64,000 nucleotides of DNA, taken from positions 1,668,856 to 1,732,855 of the forward strand of contig NW_019028981.1 of NCBI RefSeq assembly GCF_002105155.1. Direction: 5' to 3'. The stretch is from Lobosporangium transversale. Lineage: Eukaryota > Mortierellomycota > Mortierellomycetes > Mortierellales > Mortierellaceae. Positions 22,776 through 35,400 of this stretch are shown here, one piece after another (position 1 is the first letter of the stretch; the number at the start of each line of letters is the position of its first letter). A program made the position numbers and the translations under genes. The notes below the pieces were generated by a model. It worked only from the letters and a program-made list of their open reading frames with translations, was not told the DNA's origin and did not search any database.

Positions 22776-25700
22776 ATGTCTCAAGCCACTCGATTAGATC
22801 AGACAATGCCTCAGGGTGCACCAGACTTGCCCATTGAGGCTGCACTGCAGCAAGTCACGGCTGACCGTAACACTCTACGGTCCCAGAACGATCAGCTCTG
22901 GAAGATCATTGAGAAGCAGCGTATTATCATTCAAAATTTGCAAAAGGATAATGCTAAACTCACTGCCGAGCGCGATCTTTTCCGGCACGTCGCTGCTGAA
23001 AATGAAAGCTATAGAAACAGCGATCTTCCGCAATCTACTGCTCATACTCAGATGGATAGTCATCACCAATCCTCCAATAAGAGCTCTGACAGAAAGGCTC
23101 GAGAACAGGACACGTCCTCGACTATACTAAAGCACATAAGCACCGTTGACAAAGATCTTAAAATGCCCCCGCCCTCGCTATCATCAGCTCCTCAAGCACC
23201 AACAGATACCGTGCAACCTCAATCAGAGTTGCTTTCAGAACTGAAAGAGGAGGCACAAACACCCAAGGAGGCGATACAGCCTGAATCCTCTCCACTGGCT
23301 TTTTCCAATGGTGACAGCGACCTGAATGATGAAAATAACAGGGATAATCAAGAAGAAAACAGCCAGTCGTACAAGTCGTTGGAAGACGAAACAAGATCAC
23401 AAAATAGGCTCGATTCAGACACCCAATTTGCTAATGCTATAGACCACTCACCCCAACAAATACAGACTACGACTGCTTCGCCACCTATGGGTGTTGACCG
23501 AGACACTCAAGTAACGCTCAATACTTATGGTCAGATAGGTAAACAGATACATACCTATGTTCATTTCAAATACTTATTTGTACAATTAATGGCCTGACAT
23601 CGGCAGTATCCGTGATGACTCTCAAGGTTGTCAATGACAAGTCAAAGCTTGTTATTTTTATTTGATACTGGGCTTTGGAACATTTTCTATTTTCCATACC
23701 CAATATCCTGTTAAACCGCTTTAGCTAGACCCTAGCTCACGGAGAGATGGCAATAAATGTTTCTAACTCGCCATGACTGTCGATCTCACTTAGGGCAACT
23801 ACATTCACCAGCCTCAGGAAGCCCAACTAGTTTCCGAAATGTGTCGGCCAATCTGGCCTTTGGGCCTCTTTCGCCAGGCTTACCCTATCTTCCGCCTCGA
23901 TCACCAAGGAGAGAGCGTAAAGATATTGATACTTCATCTTCGCCTGCTGTGTCAGATAACGAGGACGACTCGCAACCTGTGTCCGATAAGAAGAGCCCGG
24001 TGGCCATGAGGAAAAAGATTGATCAATCCTCAATGTCACCCGAAGGATCTCTTCAGTCAGATCTAGAGGACAAAGACGTGCAGGTCATGTCTGCATCCAA
24101 GGTCTCGATTAGATCAGTGAATGCTTATGAATCTACTGGATCATCCGGCATAGAGCCATATGCTGATACAGGTCCATCAACTCGTAAAAACATATCAGCG
24201 CAAATCCCACTTATCCCACTCTCTACAACACAATTACAAGGAGTACAGGAACACGTCCCTGTTAATACTGCTGCATCCTCTGCCACTTCATCGCCTATTG
24301 CCGCCATCATCGACCAAGATGCCGAAAAGTTCAGGATGTTTATGAGCAAGCTCAGCAGCCCTAACCGCAAAAATGTTTCTGCCCCTATCCAGCTTCCCGG
24401 AGGAGAATATCAAGATCATGCCACTGCTTTAGGTCAAGCCGTAGCTATGGAGAATATTCAGAATCAACTCGAGATCCAGAGCCAATTATTGGGACAACTC
24501 CAAAGTACATCTGAATATTCTAGTATCGGCGCAATATATTGAAATAATTTACACTCCAACAAGAACTAACTCGATGTTTTTTCATATAGGCCATAGCGGA
24601 AGAATTGCATTAAATCCAGTGCATGGAGGAAACCGTCGTAATGTTTCTGCACCAATCCATGCCCACGAAATACGCCCGGTAACTAGCGCTGATAGCACGG
24701 ATTTCGCCCGTACCTCCAGCGAAGGTATTGACCAAAATGCATATGTAGGCCCTATGGATCGGAGCGGAGGCCAGCTCTCATATATATCTGAAATTCAAGA
24801 GAATGATTCTGTGCAAACATTCGATGACTATCCTAAAATCAATGCACGATCAACATCTCATCAAAGAACTGATGACGATGCAGGTAGTGGACATGGTGTA
24901 GCATTCGCCCCTAATCGACAGGGTTCTAGAGACCAGCAAGGCGAGAATGGGCGTATAAATCGCGTGGCCTCACCTACACCCTCCAACAACTCGTCAATCA
25001 CAAATACGCTGACGAATATACCGTCATCACCGAACCATTCTCGTCCAACAACGCTACACCAGCAAGCCTTCAGCATGTTTGCGGATAATCTTGAGTTTGT
25101 CTCAATTCTTGTAGTTGGCAGTAACATCAGCACGAATGACAGAGGTAGAGAACAGTTAACCTTTTTGATATCGATTGGTCAAGAAGTGCATGGCGAGCAA
25201 GAGGATAGTATGTTACCGCATAAAGAAGACGAAGAGCTCTGGAGAGTTGAGAAGCAATACTCTGATTTCGTCAATCTCGATTCAAAGGTAGACAATCATA
25301 TTATGAGTTGATCACCCATTGTATCTTTATATAATTCGAGACATTCATCAAGCTTGTTTATTTCTTATCTATCAATAGCTCCGCATTACACAGTCCAGAA
25401 ACATTGTCAATTCTTTGCCCAAACTACCTGATAAAAGTCTTTTCAGTACGCATGCACCATCCAAAGTGGACGCACGCAAAATAGCTCTCGAACAGTACTT
25501 GCAACAAGTGACATCGCTTCGCATTAAAGATACACGTGATCTTTGTGAATTCCTTAGTACAAATGTCGTGGAACGAGAAAAGAGGCAGGACACTAAAGGT
25601 TCCGGATTTAAAGCTGGCTATTTAACTAAACGTGGCAAGAATTTTGGGGGCTGGAAGACACGATACTTTGTTCTCCGTGGGCCCGCTCTTGAATACTTTG

Positions 25701-27657
25701 ACACTGTAAGGTCTTATGCCTTGAATATAATATACTCTAAAGGTTCCCTTCGTTTCCTAACCTATTTATTTATTTATGTTTTTGTATGAGTAGAAGGATG
25801 GTCATCACCTGGGATCTATCGCACTTACAAATGCCCAAATAGGACGCCAGCAATCGCAAGATAAATTACAGGAAGGAGCAGGAGAGGGCGCAAATGACCC
25901 TAATTCCTATAGGCACGCTTTCTTAATTCTGGAGCCCAAGAAGGGACAAACTGTGGTCGATGCCAAAAAGAATCCAAACAGTGTCACTCGCCATGTTCTA
26001 TGTGCCGAGACTGACGAGGAACGTGATGACTGGGTGGATGCACTGATGATATATGTAGGAAAGGATCCTGCAGAGGCATCTGAGAATATTGAGCGTGAGA
26101 AAGCTGGTAGAAAAATACATGAGATTCAAAAGTTGAGTGCAACCCCGATCAGAGATCTACAGCCAGTAAAAGGGAATGAGAAGCTCTTGCTAAATCGGGA
26201 AGCGTACGAAAGACAGCAGCGTACTATCCCCGCGTCTCATTCTACGCAACTCCACTCACAAGGCCGCAATGGATCAATATCTCAGTCTCCTACCTTACCA
26301 AATGCAAATGTTGAGGAAAGGTTTTCTTCTGAGCGATCTTCAGTAGATGCTTTCTCATCAAATCAAAAAGGCAGTAACTCTCAACAGTCTCCGCCATCAA
26401 GGAATCCATCATCACAATCGCTTCTGCAGGAAGATGTAAGTGAACATGTACACTTGTGATTAACCTGGAACAATAGGAGTATTTGACTGAATGCTTTTTT
26501 TTTTTTTTTTTTTTTTTTTTGGGATAGCATGTGCCTTCCAAGCCGTTATCAGAAAATCAGTCAATCCCAGAATCATCCGAGAAGAAGCAAAAGTCAAGAA
26601 TGACATTTTGGGCTAAAAAGAGCACGAAGGAGGAGCCATTGCCACAGATGCCAGTTATAACTAATCAAAATGGCCCCCAAATGCCAGGATCAACTCTGTC
26701 ATCACAGGACTCTTCAAGGCTCAGAACGTTTCTGGGAATGAGTGCTGGCAATACCCCCAGCAATGGTACCAGCAATGGGGTTGGAAATATAAGCACGGTT
26801 CCAGCCCAGGCGACAGCACCCGGTCCTGGGTCACAGGCACCGCCATTTACTTCTGAACGCCAAGTTTTTGGTGTAAGTTTGGAGCAAGCCATCGAGCAGG
26901 CTCAAATTCAACCTGGATATGAGCTCCCAGCAGTTGTGTATCGATGTATCGAGTATTTGAATGCACATAAAGCTCAATTTGAGGAGGGCATTTACCGGTT
27001 GAACGGCTCAGCAGCTGTGATCAAGAGCCTAAAAGAGCGATTTAATCAGGAAGGTGATGTGCCTCTTTTACAAGAAGAGGAATATTACGATATTCATGCA
27101 GTAGCTGGCCTTTTGAAATTGTTTCTACGAGAATTACCATCTTCAGTATTGACTCGGGAATTGCACAGAGACTTTCTTCAGGTCGTTGGTAAGTATTAAA
27201 GCGTTGCGCGCCAATGTTTTCGCCTTAAAAGTAGCATTTAAAGGATATTAAATTCAACCGTATTCATCCAACTTCATTGTGTTTATTAGAACTTGCAAAC
27301 AAAGCGGATCGAGTTGAGGAGCTGACACGATTAGTTGCATCCCTTCCTGAAGCCAACTATACACTTCTCCGCGCTTTGACGGCACATCTGATCGAGATCG
27401 TGGATAATGCTGATATAAACAAAATGACGGCTCGCAATGTGGGTATTGTCTTTTCACCAACGCTTGGGATCCCTGCCGGGGTGTTTGCATTGCTAATGTC
27501 AAACTTTGATCAAATCTTTCATACAAACGATGGTCGAATCATGCCGCTCGAAAACAGCATCAATAATATGCATCAGGAATCACAAGAAATTACAAGTTCA
27601 TCTTTAATATCTGATAGTGGTGATATGAATCAGGAACCAACTTCTATAGCAACTTGA
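22776..27657 (+). CDS. BEM3: PX-PH-RhoGAP protein, Bem3-type
   Basis: Seven-exon model: 22776-23538, 23794-24522, 24590-25287, 25379-25705, 25794-26435, 26528-27188, 27290-27657; 1,395 aa. Order of parts: a coiled coil near residues 25-75 ('RNTLRSQNDQLWKIIEKQR'); a long disordered Ser/Pro region; a PX domain (about 680-790); a PH domain from 'GYLTKRGKNFGGWKTRYFVLRG'; and a C-terminal RhoGAP domain with the arginine finger in 'GIYRLNGS' (about 1208). Bem3-type proteins turn off Cdc42/Rho at membranes during polarity establishment. The exon 2 donor at 24522 is chosen over a GT at 24505; both keep the frame. The linker carries four repeated R-K/R-N-V/I-S-A sites (see findings). Confidence 0.88.
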
Positions 27658-27900
27658 AAAAAATACACCACAGCATGTGTTAAAGTGTGACTCGGTATTA
27701 AATTGTAAAGCTTTTATGTGTATAAATTCTTAAAGATCTAGCATTTAGTATTATATACTACAACACTGTTGCTTGCGTTGACTCGAGAACCGAAGCTATA
27801 TTTTCCTCAGTACAGGTGTAAGGGTATAGAATGCAATATTTGCCTAGAAATTGCTGTTAGTCCTGTTAGTGGTGCTTGGGAAAATAATTTTAGCTTAGAC

Positions 27901-28434
27901 TTAATTGGCTGTGGAATAAGCAGGTGGAGGTGAGGTCATGGTGCCAGCGGATGAAGGAATAAGTGGATAATTTGCTGGCTGAAACGATTGTTGCTGTGTT
28001 GACGGATAGACATTTTGAGTCTGCTGGAAGGGTATTTGAGGAGGGAGCTGTTGCTCAAAAGCAGAAGGAGGATACGGCTGCTGTTGATACGGTGTAGATG
28101 GTTGCGATGAAAAAGGTGGATAAGGTTGCTGCTGAGGAACAGAAGGTGGTGGCTGATGTGGGAATGGTTGTTGATAAGGCTGGTATTGGTAAGACTGATT
28201 TGGATCAGAAACTGGATAGTCAGGTCCAGCAACGGGCGGTTGTTGAGGGTAGTAAAGGTTGGGATTAGCAGGAAAGGACTGCAGAGGCACAGGCGGGTCT
28301 ACGGTCATGACAACAGCCTGTTGAGTCTTGATAGATTCTGCATAACGAGCACTGCGTCTATGCCGGATGACACAGACAATGATGATCAGAATGATTATGA
28401 TCACAGACCAGACCAAATGGAAGAAAACAGCCAT
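27901..28434 (-). CDS. small single-pass membrane protein with PY motifs
   Basis: 177 aa, no intron. Residues 5-23 are a strongly hydrophobic segment (IIIILIIIV) followed at once by basic residues (RHRRSAR), predicting an N-out single pass. The remaining ~130 residues are Pro/Gln/Tyr-rich, ending 'TSPPPAYSTAN', a PPxY motif; other Pro-Tyr elements are scattered through the tail. PPxY motifs bind WW domains of Nedd4/Rsp5 ligases, and small membrane proteins of this build (Rcr1/2 type) act as Rsp5 adaptors for cargo sorting. That role is inferred; no orthologue is named. It is convergent with the RhoGAP gene. Confidence 0.65.
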   Translation of the reverse strand: MAVFFHLVWSVIIIILIIIVCVIRHRRSARYAESIKTQQAVVMTVDPPVPLQSFPANPNLYYPQQPPVAGPDYPVSDPNQSYQYQPYQQPFPHQPPPSVPQQQPYPPFSSQPSTPYQQQPYPPSAFEQQLPPQIPFQQTQNVYPSTQQQSFQPANYPLIPSSAGTMTSPPPAYSTAN

Positions 28435-30138
28435 CAGAACTGATTTTAAAAGAGATGGAAAAAGATGTTATTTAGCGGTTGAAGAAAGTATGATGATGGA
28501 AAGAGAAAGAGAAAGGGAAAATTACCTGTTATTAAATATTTTCATTCACGCCGCAACATCTGTCCACTTTAACGCCAATAAGATTAGTGCAGTGCACAGC
28601 CCTGAAATTTCAAAATGTCTACGCCCTTGTGTCTCTATTGCACTCTACTTGCACAGTAAGATATGATTATAGTACTAGCATTCAGGATCTATTGTAGCAG
28701 CTCTTCGCTTCTAAAGAGTCATAAGTTTGGTTGTGTATTGGGTCGTCATGTAAAAAAGGGCAGAGTTATAGTCCAGCTACCAATCTTTACATTGATCGGC
28801 TTCCTGCTCGAACTTGATATAAACTCGAATGGGTTCCAGGCCTGACTAACATCATTTGCAACCAAAAAGAGGACTAGCGATGTCGAATGGCAACCTCAAA
28901 GATAATTGATGAAATAGTTGCTAACATGTACTGCTGTGGTAGTAATCCAATCAACATTGGAATGCAGCGATCCTCTGATGCAAGGATTCGATCCCAAGGC
29001 AATTCTCGCAGCGCCCAAGTGGTGCTAGTTTGCGCTCATGCGGCACTAACATCAGAATAAGCCTACATCCTAAATCATTTGTATGTAGGAAATCAATCGC
29101 TGCATCCTCATCCTATTCTAAGCGTCTACCTTGAAAGCCTTACTGCAGCCGTGGGCAAACCAAGGTGCGAACGATTTGGCTTTGATCCTTGGGTCCGTAC
29201 TATACTCACGCTTTCAAATGACCTAAAATTGATTTTTCCTTTGGGACTTGCTTATGATCAGTCAAATCATAGAAGTAGCTATTGTGGGTATTAGAGCATT
29301 ACCTCGACCATCCTTACAAATTCATCTTGGGCAAATGTGCCTCCGAGATGACTTCCCATCATCACTCTCTGGTGATCTGAGCCCACAGTGCATCATTCTC
29401 CTTTGCTGACTTGTAGCTGACTCAGAAGGCTGCCTGAAAGGCATGGTATAAGATCGACGACGACGACGATACAACCATGTTTTTAACTCAGTTAATATAA
29501 GTGTCACTTTGGGCCGAGACGATTAAGTTGATGACTCTTCTCCCAACGCAATGCCTTTTTACAAAGAGTAGCTGGCATAGTATCACAATGTATATGAATA
29601 TAAAGAAGCTGCAAGTCAGCTCAATCTGGGGCCATTATACACATATGTCTGGGAGATCTCAATGGACGGGTAGATGCAGATGTTGATGGTTATCTAGTAC
29701 TGTGGACAACAAGTGGCTTTCACATCGATGATGGGGTGACTCATCTTGTGTGGGATCGTCAGTCCTACGCTTATTACTATTAGAGTGTTTTAGTTGCGGA
29801 TGATACCCGAACTTAAGGATGGTATATGGAGCGGCGTATGAAGAAGAACGAGCTTTGAAACACTGGCATTGAAAAAACGGCAATAGAAAAGATGGTTACT
29901 TTTGCAATTTCCACTGGTCTCGACACATTAAAGTCAGCCATTGCGATGGATAGAAGACCCTAGCGAAGGAGTAAACTGTGTGGGGACAAGTTGCGTCGGG
30001 GGCAAGCGCCAAGGCAGGAACATGTCAGCAAGGGACCAATGTTAACGCACAGGCGGGCAAATTGTATCACGACCATGGAGAGGAGTAGATGACGATGGGA
30101 AAAGAGCTATCTGGACAGTCCAAGGCCTTTAGCATGGA
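28435..30138. other. gene-poor region with coding-like remnants
   Basis: 1.7 kb with no complete gene recognised. A sequence at about 28940-29060 superficially resembles a tRNA B-box on the minus strand but has no acceptor or anticodon arms. The 29604-29783 frame (listed separately) is the only stretch with protein-like composition. Confidence 0.5.
29604..29783 (+). pseudogene. unidentified coding-like fragment (no start codon)
   Basis: An open frame of 59 codons ending at TAG 29781-29783. Its composition is protein-like, with 'CLGDLNGRVDADVDGYLV' and 'TTSGFHIDDGVTHLVW'. There is no ATG in frame and no clear splice site, so it may be an exon of a degraded gene. Family unknown. Confidence 0.3.
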
Positions 30139-30378
30139 TTGGTGCCACAAGACATAGTCAATGATTGGAAAGATACTTTCAAGACAATTGCATTCGTTGC
30201 AAGATATGCAGTGTATAGATTTATCAATGCTATTAAAACGCTACATAGTCACAGTCTACTGGGAAAGAATAAAGCATCACCACCTGAGAGCATCAGGACT
30301 ATGCAGCTGGGCAGCACAAACGAAACAGAGGTGATTTCTTTGGATCTGCCCAAAGACGACGACGAGCAGCTGACGTGA
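30139..30378 (+). pseudogene. short unidentified open frame, possible terminal exon or relic
   Basis: 79 codons with balanced amino-acid use ('DTFKTIAFVARYAVYRFINA', acidic C-terminus) ending in TGA at 30376-30378. The frame begins with TTG, not ATG, so it would need an upstream exon. An upstream ATG at about 29892 opens a coding-like stretch ('FAISTGLDTLKSAIAMDRRP') that stops soon after. A convincing join was not found. It could be a small genuine gene, or a relic linked to the 29604-29783 fragment. Confidence 0.3.
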
Positions 30379-30536
30379 AAGCGATCATGGTAGAAGCAGA
30401 TCACGGAATAGGAGAGTGATCGAGATTGACAGTGACAGGACGACTGGAAGAATATCGCTTTTATACAGTCCAACTTTAATTATGAGATGGATGTAACAGG
30501 TGATACGTTTCACAATTCATCCATGCCTCTGTCTTA

Positions 30537-32366
30537 ATGATGGCATCTATTCCAGCATCGGAGTCATTACCGTCATCATCGTCGAACAGCCCTTCTAATG
30601 AGGTGCTGCAATTACCGGAGCTGCTGGAAAAAATAGCCACATATGTCTCGCACACCGACACCCTCCATTCAGCACTTGTTTGTAAGACTTGGGGCTCTGT
30701 TTTCACAGCTAACCTCTGGCGCAAATTGAATATGCCTCCAATTCACAAGAGCAGCTTCATCAACGGCTTGTTACATCGGGGCCACCATGTTCGTTCACTT
30801 ACACTTGTCGGTCAATTTGATCACATGTTGTTTTACAAGTCTTGTCCACAGTTAACTCTGCTTGACCTGACTCTAGCACAATCACTTAATGTGTTTGGAC
30901 TCCACAATATGGCTCGCTGTCTGCCTAATCTCAAGATCTTAAGGCTCAATTGCTGCTATGGTCAAAGCTTGTCTTGGCTTGGCCCTTTGACACAACTCGA
31001 ATGTCTCGAGGAGTTTGCCATGATTAATGACATGCCAGAGTATTCACAGAGTGATGTGCCATCGATTTCTGAGCATGAACAATCTTTATATGTCCAGAGT
31101 TTAGATGAGGCCTCAAATTCAGTCAATACAGATGTTGATCCAGATGAGATGCTTGAAGCTGATCAAGGATTTAGTTATGTAGCGATAGAGGAAGTGGAGC
31201 CAACAGATACGACAGAAGAATTGGATCTACAACCAGATTATTTGGGAGAATTCTTGATTGCTCGTGCCGCAACATTGACTAACTTGAGCCTCGAAGGATT
31301 GGACCTGCTTGGATTTAAGCTCTTCAAAACTTATAGTCAGACAAATAGTGTAGTAAAGGATGCTACAACACCTACCAGCTCGCCTTGCGCCACAGAGTCT
31401 TCTATAATACCAACCATATCCATCAAGCGCCTGAATCTTTCGAAAATAGGTGTTTATCATACGAGTTCTGTCATAGAGCCACTTTTAATGCAGTGCCATG
31501 GCCTTGAGACATTAGACATATCAGGGAACTTCGAGAAACCATGGGACATGTTCCAATGGTCGTTACTTCCTCGATATTGTTTGAAGCTTACCTCTTTAAA
31601 TTTGGGTCAGTTATCATCTATCGACAATGATCAACTGGTACAAGTCGTGCGATGTTGTCCGGGGTTCCGCTCGTTGCTGGCACCACAATCCAACCTTCAT
31701 AGCAAAGTTCTGGACGCCATTGTAGATAGATGGTTAGAGACATTACATGATTTAGGTGGAGCTCGAGAGTTCACTGTTCAGAAGACTGGATTCCTAGAAC
31801 TCGACATTTCCTGGTGTTCAGAGATTAAGCAAGAGTCAGTTCAGCGGCTATTGAAGCATGTATCGACGCTGAAGAGCTTTAGATGTTCATGGTGTCAACA
31901 AATTGATCTAAGCTTATTTCAATTAGAATGGAGTTGTCTGGGTCTTATTGAGTTGGAAGCACAGGGACTTGACAAGCCAACTACAACTGATGACGAATTC
32001 AGCTGCTCACCTGAAGTTCACATGTTTAAACGGATATCCCAATTCAGCTTTCTGAGGCACCTCGCAATTGGGTCCGATGAGGTGATGGCATCTATCACAA
32101 ATGGGTTTGAGTTGTTGGGACTGCGAAAGGCTGGCAACAACGATGAGCAGACGGCGAAGCCCTGCTTGAATCAACTTCAATATCTGTCTATTATTGGGCA
32201 TGAAGAGAGCCCATTAGGAATAAGTGAAATGTCAGTCGTGGCCAGTTCGTTTCCTCAGCTGCGTCATTTTCACTTTGGGCTTGGGCTAGTATCACCAGAG
32301 ATGCAAACTTGGTTGGCTGGACAACGACCTGATGTTCATCAGGAGGAGCAGCGCATCTACTATTGA
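30537..32366 (+). CDS. F-box/LRR protein
   Basis: 609 aa, intronless, beginning at tandem ATGs. After a Ser-rich N-terminus comes an F-box (about residues 24-65: 'LPELLEKIATYVSHTDTLHSALVCKTW'), then irregular leucine-rich repeats typical of the expanded fungal F-box/LRR families ('LTLLDLTLAQS', 'LEFLELDISWCSEIKQESV'-type units). An acidic insertion sits near residues 180-235. It probably acts as the substrate receptor of an SCF ligase, binding SKP1 (encoded at 46481-46960). The substrate is unknown. Its stop lies only 120 bp upstream of the CYR1 start codon on the same strand. Confidence 0.82.
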   Translation: MMASIPASESLPSSSSNSPSNEVLQLPELLEKIATYVSHTDTLHSALVCKTWGSVFTANLWRKLNMPPIHKSSFINGLLHRGHHVRSLTLVGQFDHMLFYKSCPQLTLLDLTLAQSLNVFGLHNMARCLPNLKILRLNCCYGQSLSWLGPLTQLECLEEFAMINDMPEYSQSDVPSISEHEQSLYVQSLDEASNSVNTDVDPDEMLEADQGFSYVAIEEVEPTDTTEELDLQPDYLGEFLIARAATLTNLSLEGLDLLGFKLFKTYSQTNSVVKDATTPTSSPCATESSIIPTISIKRLNLSKIGVYHTSSVIEPLLMQCHGLETLDISGNFEKPWDMFQWSLLPRYCLKLTSLNLGQLSSIDNDQLVQVVRCCPGFRSLLAPQSNLHSKVLDAIVDRWLETLHDLGGAREFTVQKTGFLELDISWCSEIKQESVQRLLKHVSTLKSFRCSWCQQIDLSLFQLEWSCLGLIELEAQGLDKPTTTDDEFSCSPEVHMFKRISQFSFLRHLAIGSDEVMASITNGFELLGLRKAGNNDEQTAKPCLNQLQYLSIIGHEESPLGISEMSVVASSFPQLRHFHFGLGLVSPEMQTWLAGQRPDVHQEEQRIYY

Positions 32367-32486
32367 AATATTAAAAATTAAAACATTCTTGCATTTCAAT
32401 AAAAACCTGCTTCTGCATTTTCTTGTCAGTTTTGACAAACGCTACGACAATCATCACCTTCATCAACCACCACAGTAACAGTTATT

Positions 32487-35400
32487 ATGTCTCCTTTGCC
32501 TGGTACGACCGATGGCCGCAAACTATCTTCAGCATCCGTGTCTGCTACATCTCTATCCTCGTCGAGTCAACTAGAGAGCGGGATGGCAGACCCAGGCTTG
32601 ACATCCAGCATTAGTACCAGAAGACCCTCAGTCGGATCCACCTTCTTTGCTTCAGGAAGTAGTAATCACGGAAACGGGCAATCATCTTCACCTTCGCTTT
32701 TCCCTGTTCATCATGCTTTAGAAGAACAGCAACAATACTCACAGCAGCATCGACCACGCCCTAGGAACAACAGCCATAATGGAAGGAGCCATGTCTTCCA
32801 TCCATTGGATGCGATCGCACAAAACTCTTTGGTGAACCCCTATGCCAATGCTGAGAGTGGAGGAAATAGCACTTCAGCCAGTAGTAAGCGAAAAAACATT
32901 AATAAGGAGGCAGGGGACTCTGGTGGCATTCGCTCATTTTTTCGTTCATCATCGAGGCCTCCTTCGCCTGTAACTGCAGACTCATCCGACAACTTACCCA
33001 TCAGTCATACTCGCAAGACATCATTTGGCAGTTACAAGAATTCGATTCCAATGAACGGCACTGCCTCGAGCACAACGACATTGAACACATTTTATTCGAG
33101 TTCAACAACGCTCCACATTGGCCCCAGCAGCTCAAGTTATGTTAGCAATAGCGGTATCCTTAGCAGCAGTCTTGGAAACTCTTCCCAACCATATCAGTAC
33201 CGCCCAGCTCCACACCCATTCAGCTCAGACTCAGGCCGAAGACGCTCGACTGAGTCATACTCGCGGTCACCTTCTCCCGACTCTTTCCTACAGCGACAGT
33301 ATCAAGGAGGTATCAGTCCTGGCAAACATCCTGTCCCTGCCACTCCATCTCAACACCGCACATATCAGCAGACAGAATCCATTAAAGAGTCCCGTCACAG
33401 ACGTACCAGATCTTCCGATTTCAATGAGATCCGTCCCGGGTTACCTCAAGAGCTCGCCGAACTCCAGAATAATATCGCCAGCCCTGCCAAAGAGCCTAAG
33501 AAGGGTTTGTTTGGCCTGTTCAAGAAAAAGACTCATCATCCTGCTTCCTCCTCTCCGACTCCGTCATCATCAGCATACCCTACTCTAGATCGTAAGTTTT
33601 ATTTTATTATGCTCTTAGACGTACTGGTTTATCGATTGATTTTCTAAATATCAGATGTCATTATTCTTGTCACCAGAGTTATCCCGCAAATATTCAGCCG
33701 AAGATCCGCTTTCCATACTCCCACCGCCTACTTTGACCTCAGCACAGGGCTTTGCATTGTTATCTGAACAAGATATATCGATAGGATCTGGTTGCTCCTT
33801 TGATCGAAGATATGGTAGTGATGGAGGAGATTATCCAAGACATCCGCCTCCTTTCTCAATTGGCAAAAAAACGTCAAAAAAAGATATTCATGCGGTAATC
33901 CTCGTTGAACGGCCGATCTAGATATTTTTTGATCCTCCTTACTTTCTTAAAACTAACTTTTCATGGCACTTTATATTAATTACGATATCTTTAGCAAGAT
34001 TCAATTTTCCCAGGATATGTTGGTGAGTGAAGGTTAATATTACTGCAACTTAGGCATCGATGCAAAGGTGGATTATTGATGAAAGTGTAATGTTCTTCTA
34101 CCTTGTAGTAGACCAAACCGACTTCCCAGGGCCAATAAGTGTCAAAGATGATCCCAAGAATGCGCTACGTCAACTTCAGCCTACATCAGCTAGTGGTGCT
34201 GACTGGCATGCCCCTGAGAGCTGGGGTGTTCAGTCTATTTCCGGATCAACTATAGGTCCCCTTCAAAAGTCACTTGCCTTGAAAACCGAGGACCCTACAT
34301 CTGATGACATGGAGCAGAGCGATGATGAAAGCTGGGATTATGATAAAAGGAAGTTGTCAACGATTAGAATCTTCCGGCCAGACACAACTTACACAACTGT
34401 TAACTGCCGGTATAATATTACAGCAAGTGAATTGAGCGCAATGCTTGGCCGAAAGATTTTTAAGCCCGACACATCCAAGTATCATATATATATCCTTCGA
34501 AATAACGTTGGTATGTTATTTATACTTGGTTACATTAGTACAGGTGTTCTCTGTCTTTGTTTCAACTAACAGATCCGTCATTATTTGAATTAGTTCGTCC
34601 ACTCGGCCCTAACGAAAGGCCTCTCAGCATTTTGCGCCGATGCCTCGTGCAGTTTGGATATACGGATCAAGACAAATTAGACGAACTCTCTGGAAAGGAT
34701 AATAGATTCCTATGCCGTTTCACATTTGCAGAGAGTGGGCTTCCATTGGTCAAGGTAATAGACATAGACAAATTATGGGCGATAAAAGTATTACAATATC
34801 GTTCGTAAATTACTAATATTTTTAGAATAATATGTCAAATTTAGGAGACTGATTTCCCGGCACATAGTATATATGCCGATGTAAATTTGCAACGCCAATG
34901 CTTACCCACAATACCAATCTTCCTGTATTCAAGAGCCAAAGATATTGTGCGTTTAAATATTTCGCATAACCAGCGGATGGATTTACCGCTTGATTTTGTG
35001 CAGAACTGTAGCGCATTGAGGGACCTTCGAATGGCTTATAATGACTTGGATAAGGTTCCAAGCAATGTCCGATACATTTTGAATCTTCAGATCCTAGACG
35101 TTCGCGGCAATCGCATTAGGGATCTTCAAAAGGCTCATTTGGAAGAGGCTCGCAAATTGGATACTTTGATTCTTCAATGCAATCGCTTAAACTCCATTCC
35201 GGATGCTTTTCAGGAATTTCAGCATCTGCGCATCCTTAATCTCTCGAGCAACAACTTTGAGAAGGTGCCAGCTGTACTCTGTACAATTCAATCATTGGAA
35301 GAGCTGGATCTCAGTTTCAACAGCATTTCAGAAATCCCTCATGAAATCAGTCATCTCGTACGACTGAAGAAGCTACTTTTATACGGCAACGAGATCGGGC

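Noticed and set aside
28940-29060. Possible tRNA gene on the minus strand (B-box-like GATCGAATCC)
   Set aside because: The T-stem does not pair well, and no acceptor stem, D-arm or anticodon arm can be drawn around it.
33645-33676. CYR1 exon 2 starting at the first CAG (33654)
   Set aside because: With exon 1 ending at 33591 this acceptor gives a premature stop; the CCAG at 33676 keeps the frame.
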